This document shows, piece by piece, positions 56,751 to 64,000 of a stretch of DNA of 64,000 nt. Origin of the DNA: Hyalella azteca (taxonomy: Eukaryota > Arthropoda > Malacostraca > Amphipoda > Hyalellidae); the NCBI RefSeq assembly GCF_000764305.2, contig NW_025932656.1, positions 30,940 to 94,939 on the forward strand, given 5' to 3'. Position 1 is the stretch's first letter. Each line of letters begins with the position of its first letter. Both the position numbers and the translations under genes were made by a program. Under the pieces are notes generated by a model, which ran no database searches, was not told where the DNA came from, and was given only the letters and a program-made list of their open reading frames with translations.

Positions 56751-56879
56751 AGTACTATGCGCAATTTATGTTGCTTGTTCCCAGCTCATTGACATCGAGT
56801 AAATTGTATGAGTTATACCTCGTAATGAGTTGAGAAAACTAGAAGGCGCAAGAAACCGTGGTAGAAGAAAATTATTATT

Positions 56880-57030
56880 GCGAGAACTGAATAAAAGGCT
56901 CAACTAAAGAGAAGATGAAGAAAGATGTTAGTGATGGAACAAAATAAAGGCACAACTAAATAGAAGATGAAGAACGATATTATTGAGGGAACTAAATAAA
57001 AGGCGCAAATAAAGAAGAGAAGATGAAGAA
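56880..57030. repeat. AG-rich tandem repeat, block 2 copy
   Basis: Counterpart of 32220-32435, with about three units. Confidence 0.7.
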
Positions 57031-57280
57031 TGTAACTTGTCATAAATGCGACATTTTCTTATTGCGGAGGACAGTATTACGAAACACGGTCTTGGTTGAA
57101 AAATATCAGAAAACCTCAGAACATTGGAAAAATATCAGCTGTTTCGTTAATTCGATTAGATTTAGTTAAGGAACTATCAAGAATACAAAAAGAAGGTTCT
57201 TTGAAGCAAAAGTGATGATCAAATTCGGAGATTGGGATATTACACGCAACGTCAGACTGAGCAGCTTGTTTGATGACATA

Positions 57281-58524
57281 GGGTAACATGGAGCCCCCCC
57301 TTTTTTAAACTAAATTTTTGATGAAGTTTTAATTGATACTAGGTGGTTCTTTGTTTTGTTTAAAGGTACAACTAATGAGGAATGAATGATGTGAATTGGA
57401 AGCCTATAGAGTTATTCAATTTTTAATGAAACACTATTTTGTAAAAAGTGTAAAAATGGGCCCATTGCCCCAACCCTGGGGCAATGGGCCCATGGGCTTG
57501 GGGCAAGGCGCCCACCCTTGGTCCCTTTGCCACAATTGCATATTTTTCGTTTAAAAAGTATAAAACAACACTTTACAGTTAAAAATAAGAAAAATGTAAT
57601 AAAAATATGACAGTCATTCCTTTATTAACAACTCAAAAAATCATATCCTTAACTTGAAAAAAATATACTCTTGGTTAAAAAATCTATCACTGACGTGAAG
57701 AAAAATATTTCATAGACATAAAAACATGAGAAAAAACGTCCTTGACATGAGAAAATGTATCCTTGACTAGGAAAAATATATTTAGTTGATCAGAAAAAAA
57801 CTTCGTTCCAGTTTCGTCCATAATCCAGATATTATGTGCAGAGAATTCGTACCTAATCGTGATTTCAGCCAACATCATAAAAATTCATCAACTTTTGGCT
57901 CATTGGTGTTGACTGAAATCAACTTTTGGCAAGGCAAGAGTCAATAACTCGATAAGGGGTCATAAATATGCATAACTAGAAACTAAACCTGCTGCCTTGA
58001 GGTGGCAAATCAAAAAATCATGCAATATGAAGTGTAATTTGTAATACAAAAGGCTAGTCATAGTTTTGAAAAGGTCATTGAAACAAATCTAATGATGTAT
58101 AACACAAGACTTCACTTAGGGGTATTGAGCCCACCATGGGCGCTTTGCCCCGTGACACGCATGGGCCCGTTGCCCCACTAGGTATTATTTCAATTTACAT
58201 CGTGTCAACATTTTCTTTTAAAAGCTAATAGTCTAAACTTGATCTCAAAATTATTCACTCACTGATTCACAGTAATTTCAAAAGCTTCATCCACAGTAAT
58301 CGAAAACAGTTTTATTTAGCAGCAAAAAAACTTTTATCTGGGATAAAACAGTTATTCGCAGAAAACCTAATAACGCAAACACTTAGCAAAACATAAATCC
58401 GTACACTTCATCCCAGTGAAACTGTCGACCGGCGGTAGAGAACACGGACCAATGTCTGCCATACTTACCGAGAAACCCGCTATGGCCCCATGACCCGCAG
58501 CGGTCCCTTTGCCCCATGTTACCC
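57281..58524 (-). mobile_element. pogo-like DNA transposon, copy 2 (degenerate)
   Basis: Flanked by TA (57279-57280 and 58525-58526), with inverted ends GGGTAACATGGAGC and GGGTAACATGGGGC. Minus-strand frame 57878-57687 reads AEITIRYEFSAHNIWIMDETG, keeping the Asp that copy 1 has lost. The rest is non-coding. Interior matches 4325-5576 in inverse orientation. It lies inside a 2.5 kb block-2-specific insertion. Confidence 0.75.
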
Positions 58525-58526
58525 TA

Positions 58527-59495
58527 TAAATTAGCCACACCACAACAGCAGTTAAACCTGGCGTTTCTCACGAGGTTACATGTGACAATCTGCAAGTTCA
58601 ACCAGCGCGCTAACCTGACTGGGTAGGATGGAATTGCTCGGTGATGGTAAGCAGGGTACCCAACTGACTGAATGTATGCATCGGCAGAGAACTGATAAAT
58701 GTTATGGCAGCCAATTAGCCAAGATTGCGACTTATGAAAATCAATAAGGCTTCGAATGTCAAACTTGTAATGACGTACGTAGATGACGGAGAAATTTATC
58801 ACTTTATTTCAGGCTCACTTTTCCCACTGTAATATGCCACTGTTACATGCCAAAAAATGTACCAGGGATGGTGAAGTAGCCTGAATGACAGGCAAAATAT
58901 TACAATTACTCAAGTAGATATTCAGAAATCTATTAATAATTATGATACAAGTTAACTAAAACTTTGTTCTTTTGCGCAGAGGCCTACCAACGCTCGAGTC
59001 AACCCTTTGCCCGATTGGGTCGGTCACTAAACAAGAGTTCCACTGCGCCAGTTGTCTACAGCCATACTTGTGTGATCCAACAGGCGGACTAGTGGTTCTG
59101 CCCATATGTCTTGATGGCACAGTGAGGACAAAATGCATTCAAATTATTTTGATAGAATATGTTGAGATATAAAATTAAGTCCACTAATGCGGAGTGAATC
59201 GATCCTAATGTCCGCTTGTAAGTTTTAGGAATGAGCTAAAAATGTTGAGTCTTTGATCGACAAGTTGGTCATAGTATTGTATAGTATGAGTGGTTTTGGT
59301 CGGTAGTACTGATTGCGTCGCGTTTAATGTCTATTAATTTGGGACGTAGGAGTTATTATGCGTGATTTTGACGATAGAATTAACTGAGGCAATCGAATAT
59401 AGTTTGGTAGATGGCTTCCTTACTCGTAGGACATTAGGTAATTGGACGAGTTTAGGTTTGAATGGTTTTATTATGTCTTCATGTACAAAACATAG
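58527..59495. other. Block-2-specific sequence right of the pogo-like element
   Basis: No gene recognised. Opposing short frames at 58956-59172 overlap and have no domain. Confidence 0.4.
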
Positions 59496-60508
59496 GCCTG
59501 AGGACAAAGAATGAGCATTATAACATGACATGGGGTTAATTATTTCCTCAAAAATCTTCCAAACATAGTAACATTACCTATAGCTCCGCTGTTCAATTTC
59601 TATGCCTAATTCCTATTCAAGACAGAATTTACAATTTTATTTTCCACGCATAATTACGTTCCAGTTACAAATTTAATTCACAAATTATTTCGATCAAAAG
59701 GTTCAACCAAGGTTTAAATAATAATTAAGGTTTAACTAACAATCAAAGTAGAAATTACAGTTTTATCAAAATTCATCCTTAATTTTTAATTTAAGTTTCT
59801 ATCATCAATCAAAATTTAAATTAAGCATTGCCTAAAGCTTCCTCATTAAGTGCATTCCTATCTCAATTCAACTCTCATATCATCCACAATTAACCTTAAT
59901 CAACTTGTGATCAAAACAGTAATTTATATGATTTAATACGTGATTTATTTCATCATCTTACTTTAATTTCCAGCCTAGTAATAATACAGAAATTAATATG
60001 AAGAATAATGGAAAAATAACAATGAATAAATGATTTAATTCATCATGTTACCTCAATCTCTAGCCCAGTAATAATACCGGAATTAGATTGAGAAATATTA
60101 GAACAATAATAATGAAGAATGATTTAATTCCCGTTCTAAATCATCATCATAATAATTCCTAATTCATATGCATCTACCTCTATATGTATTCATTTTTATC
60201 AGCAATTCTCATTGACACTAAATTAAGGTTTACATTGTCCTGAGTTAAAGTTCAATCAGCATTTTATTTCAAATTCCTCTCATAAACAATATTCATTGTT
60301 ATGCCGATCTAACTCTAGTCAAAGATGTAGTGAACGGTTGGACATTAGTCTCACAAGGGTTGTATCAATTAAAGAATTAATATCAATTTCGCGTCACATA
60401 AAAGGATCATATAATCACCACCGATAAGTATTCAATTAATATCATTACTAATATTTGAATATGTAACACTCTAGACCTAATCTTCCTTCCTTCGAACTAG
60501 GAGGCTAA
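59496..60508. other. Block 2 sequence paralogous to 32470-34780
   Basis: AT-rich and non-coding, aligned with block 1 except for the 1.3 kb segment that only block 1 has. Confidence 0.6.
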
Positions 60509-61202
60509 AGGTGCCTGTACACAGGGATAGTACTAGCCGCTAGTTCATCCGGCGCTTGAACTGTCCACGCTACTAGCCTCGTGTATAGGGGTTCAGCCGC
60601 TTCAGAGGCATGCGCCGGCAAGTGCCCGAGGCGCGGCCGAGAGAGACAACGATGTGTTGGCTGGAGAAGTGGCTAGTAGCGCTGATGCAGCCATGGTGAG
60701 AACATCTGTGCCGCTCCTGTGAAGTATCTTGGGGTCACGCGAATCATGCCTTGTTTGAACGATAATGTTTCTAAGAGGAATCCAACAAAGTGGATTCCAG
60801 ACGATATTCAATTATTCTTTGAAATATTCCAAAAATATGAATTAAAGTATAATGTTTTCCATGATGGTTACTCCAACAAAATTAAGAGAGAAACGAGTAT
60901 TTTGAAACGGAAAGAAGACCTTATTAGTCAGGGTTTAGTTGTTTCCGACGCTGTATTTTTAGGGGCTAGAATATGGAGTATAAAAAAGACGTACAGACTC
61001 GAGTTGTTGAAGGTGATCACACTATTCATCTTCACAGGCCTCACTCGACGGCTTCTAACGACTCACTGGCGGGCGCGAACGAGAAGATAGCGGCACCTTA
61101 TACTCTCCTCGTGTGTACAGGCTCACTAGCCGGATAGTCACCAAGCGACCGACACTAGCCAGATTTACTAGCCGTCTGCACTATCCCCGTGTACAAGCAC
61201 CT
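60509..61202 (+). mobile_element. PIF/Harbinger-type element carrying a MADF-like ORF
   Basis: Terminal inverted repeats AGGTGCCTGTACACAGGGAT and AGGTGCTTGTACACGGGGAT (reverse complement of the right end), with TAA directly outside both ends (60506-60508 and 61203-61205). Block 1 has the empty site with a single TAA (GGGTTAAGCTAGATC). A 3-base TAA/TTA target duplication is the PIF/Harbinger hallmark. The 694-base element is too short for a DDE transposase, so it would depend on a relative. Confidence 0.85.
60746..61090 (+). CDS. MADF/Myb-like DNA-binding ORF of the Harbinger-type element
   Basis: First ATG at 60746. The frame reads TKWIPDDIQLFFEIFQKYEL, KYNVFHDGYSNKIKRE, and IWSIKKTYRLELLKV. 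Aromatic spacing, the Y-NK-KRE block and a final I-IKKTYRLEL helix resemble MADF-type three-helix domains, the kind of accessory DNA-binding protein PIF/Harbinger elements encode beside the transposase. After LLK the sequence AAG|GTGATC looks like a splice donor, so the tail LFIFTGLTRRLLTTHWRART may not be translated. The frame is open although the element is short, which suggests a recent insertion. Confidence 0.55.
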   Translation: MPCLNDNVSKRNPTKWIPDDIQLFFEIFQKYELKYNVFHDGYSNKIKRETSILKRKEDLISQGLVVSDAVFLGARIWSIKKTYRLELLKVITLFIFTGLTRRLLTTHWRARTRR

Positions 61203-61248
61203 TAAGCTAGATAGGAGGGCTCCCAGACTAGCCCCCTAATCTAGCATC

Positions 61249-61659
61249 GACGGAACACATTTCATAATTACTCAGTAATCATGGGAATATACATGATATC
61301 GTAAACGAAGGATATAATAAACGAATTGGACATTAGTCTACAAGGTTACAAGTTTATTCATTATTACTCACCCGGTGAACAATTAAAAATAATTAAACAC
61401 CACGAAGGAGCACGAGTGCGTCTAGCGAATATCGAGAGAAAAGTGAGCGTGGGTAGGGATGTTGCCTCGATGGCTTGGTCGGTTTCGTTTTGTTCTAGAG
61501 CTAACCGTAATTACAACGAAATAACTGCTATTACTAAAACTTAAAACTATAACAAAAATATCAGATCTTGTAGATATCAAAATGACCATGATTAACATGC
61601 TAACAATAATGATAATTTTATTTTTATTTTAGTCTATTTGATACGGCTATCGCAAGAGT
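61249..61659. repeat. 411-base tract identical to block 1
   Basis: Partner of 34825-35235. Confidence 0.75.
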
Positions 61660-61754
61660 CCACGAGAACCGTACATATTTACTGTATAAAATATGCCACA
61701 AACTACAGTTTTACACCTGATAATCTCATGAGTTATTACAGCCACTACAAGTAT

Positions 61755-63805
61755 CTTCGGCGTTGAAGAATAGGCCTGCATAAGCCTGTCGCTGATTCTT
61801 GTATTTTTCTTGAATAGTTCACAGATCTAAAACACTGACCTTTTGATCAAAGCTTTTCAACAAAAGGTAGGTTTGAAATCATTTCTAGTCTTTCAGTTGC
61901 CCCATAGGGTACTAGGCATTTCATGACGTAACATATGCTGCGCAGCCTTGTCTAGTCTGTTCTTGAACGCGCTCATACTCGGAGCGTCAACAATATCTTC
62001 AGGGAGGATGTTCCACATGTCGGTGACTCGAAGCGAGAAGAAATATTTTCGCATGGATGAGTTGCACCGCAGTAAAGCTGTGGCCCCTGGCGTTGGTTCT
62101 TGTTTCAAATTATAGTAATCCTTCTGAGACCTTGTACAAACCATGAGTATACTTGTACACTTCAATGAGTTCACCACGGAGGTGACGTTAACAGAGACTG
62201 GGAAGCTTCATAATACTCCATCTTTATTTATAAGACTTGCTTATAAATAAGCAAGCCTGGCATTATCCATGTTACACGCCTTTGAACACTCTCGACTAAA
62301 TTTTTGTCCTTTTCAAAATTTCGGTGACCATCCAGCGTTCCAAACTCTAGGTTCGGGCGCACGCCTAAGATGAACGACAGCTTCATCACTTCTACATCTA
62401 GGTACTCGTAGGAGCGTCTGAAACCCCCCAAGCAGTTTATTGGGCTTATAAACTTGTGTTTCAATATGACTAGAAAATGCTATCTCCTTGTCGACACAAA
62501 CTCCAAGATCTTTTTACACGCTAGGCTTCTCAATCATAACTCTCTCGTTGCAACCATACCTCCCCATCTGTAAGCTTGCTGTTCATTGTTCTTGCCGAGC
62601 TGAAGTATTTTACTCTTATCAGCATTAAAACGCAGCTGCCACGCATCAGCCCAGTTAACTTAATTATCAAGATTATTTTGCAGATGCATTTTATTTAACT
62701 CATCCTTTACTGTGTTATAAACTTTTGTGTCATCGGCATACATGGGGCACTCGCTTGACGCTACTTATGGTGGATAGTTCATAAAAGCAGGCCAGAACGA
62801 TTACTTGCGGCACGCCACTGCGCACAGTCGCCCAGTTCGATACGGTTCCCTTAATGCTGACGCGCTGTCTTCTGCCTAATAGGAAATCCCTGATCCATTG
62901 GAGTACATTTCCCTCTAATCCTAAAGACTTTAGTCGTAACAGTCGCTCATGCGGAACCCTGTCTTGTCAAAATCGAGGTACACTGCATCCACTGGCTCGC
63001 ATTCGTCCAGCAGGCAAGTCCAATTATTCAGAGTAGTCAAGAGATTAGTGGTGCATGATCTGCCAGCAATAAAGCCATGCTGGCAGTCTGATTGAAGATG
63101 GTAAACAGTAAAGTGGTCGATAATCCTATCCCTCATAACAAATTCCATCACCTTACACACAACACTTGTTAGACTGAATGGGCGATAGTTACCGGTTAGT
63201 TTTGTCACCATTTTTGAACAGAGGTGTCACTTGAGCTTCCTTCCAGTTGACCGGCAAAGTCCCTTCGATTAAGGTTTTTTGAAAGAATACTGATAAAGAG
63301 CCGGCCAGGACGGTTGCTAATTCGTTGAGTAATCTAGGATGGAAACCGTCTGATCCAGATGACTTGTTAGGATTCACGGAGACCAGGCGCTTGAGAACCT
63401 AATCTTTGTGTAGCTCAAAAGTAATTAACTTCGAGCCCACTGGTCGCTCCTCAATAGCTGGAATACTGTTCAAGTCCTCATCTGTGAAGACGGAGTGAAA
63501 AAAAAACAGATTTAGAACGTTGATTTTTTCCCTCCCCTGAAAATATCTTGAGTTGATTTATATTCAAATCAGCATTCAAATCAGCAATACCGTCCCTTGT
63601 CTAACATTTCAAACTATTGTACAAAAAGAAGGCTTTGGTTTTTTTAGTTTTTGGCAATGTCTTTTTCAAAGTTTTTCACTGCAATGCGGCAAACTTATTC
63701 AGCTTGATTTCGAGCCCTTGCGTAAAAGTTATACTCAGCATCGCAACGAGTCCGTAAATAACTCGTGGAGGCTTCTTTCTTTGCCTTTAGCTTTGCTTTA
63801 AGAGT
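61755..63805 (-). mobile_element. CR1/L2-like non-LTR retrotransposon, 5'-truncated and mutated, copy 2
   Basis: Same structure as 35335-37395, with YADD at 62729-62740. Here the C-terminal block is open (62177-61893): RKYFFSLRVTDMWNILPEDI then PSMSAFKNRLDKA, a standard C-terminus of CR1/L2-type ORF2. From 62076 to the window end I saw no difference from block 1, including the disabling mutations. So the two are one insertion duplicated with the block, not two transpositions. Confidence 0.9.
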
Positions 63806-64000
63806 CAGGTGGAGCGGTCGCTGAACGCCGCATCGAGCCCACACGGCCTCACGCGGTTAAAATTTCTCGGCCAGGCTCTGCCTTCTAACGTCTGGCTGCA
63901 CATTCCCCTCCTCCACTCCCCCTCCTCTACATTTTTAATCAGCGAGCGTCATACTACTAATTTTTCTACGAAATTGTACTCTATTATCAAATTGGTTGTT

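Larger units (their letters stand above)
42485..64000. repeat. Tandem segmental duplication, block 2
   Basis: Second copy of the block at 15245-37620, running off the right edge. Insertions specific to this block include 44520-45130, 45438-46401, 46581-47632, about 47879-50330, 56586-56750, about 57030-59495 (containing 57281-58524) and 60509-61202. Confidence 0.9.

Noticed and set aside
60602..60811. Minus-strand ORF overlapping the MADF-like frame
   Set aside because: Shadow of the element's terminal region and of the other strand, with no domain.

Overview
The window looks like animal nuclear DNA, most likely from an arthropod and probably a crustacean. It is AT-rich, its genes are split by introns with GT-AG splice sites, and it is crowded with degenerate transposons, SINEs, LINEs and minisatellites. 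No bacterial operon, rRNA or CRISPR structure is visible. The crustacean guess rests on the secreted C-type lectin (CTL) family and the repeat mix. It is inference, not a database match.

The only convincing host genes are two paralogous four-exon CTL genes on the + strand. CTL-1 has exons at 15354-15663, 16359-16469, 21744-21935 and about 27400-27655. CTL-2 has exons at 42597-42903, 43845-43955, 44277-44465 and 50469-50707. Each encodes a signal peptide, a Cys-containing N-terminal module, a short VWC-like Cys module (exon 2) and a long-form C-type lectin domain split over exons 3 and 4. All introns are phase 1. CTL-2 joins into an intact 281-residue frame. CTL-1 has a one-base frame problem at the start of exon 4 and has lost the acidic calcium-site residues, so it may be a pseudogene or use a different acceptor.

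The genes sit in a tandem segmental duplication. Block 1 runs from about 15.25 to at least 37.6 kb, and block 2 from about 42.5 kb past the window end. The blocks differ by many substitutions and by block-specific insertions. Comparing them gives natural empty sites that define several transposons: a TTAA-target palindromic element, a PIF/Harbinger element with a MADF-like ORF, a CAACGTTGA-rich TIR element and a short (ACGG)n-bearing element. Three tracts (about 0.54, 0.41 and at least 1.9 kb) are identical between the otherwise diverged blocks, suggesting gene conversion or an assembly artefact.

Layout: 0-15 kb is upstream sequence with a 1.3 kb duplicated segment whose 0.22 kb core is almost identical in both copies, an LTR-retrotransposon remnant, a pogo-like transposon and a mariner-type remnant. 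15.3-27.7 kb is CTL-1, with introns bloated by insertions. 27.6-28.25 kb holds minisatellites and a 209-base assembly gap. 28-37.6 kb is 3' block sequence ending in a CR1/L2-like LINE. 38-42.5 kb holds a Penelope-type GIY-YIG fragment, a SINE, a perfect hairpin and a gene-free spacer. 42.6-50.7 kb is CTL-2. 50.7-64 kb is the second copy of the 3' block with extra insertions.

The most unusual observation is that the last 33 bases of the lectin coding sequence, stop codon included, form the unit of a minisatellite that continues straight into the 3' flank of both genes.
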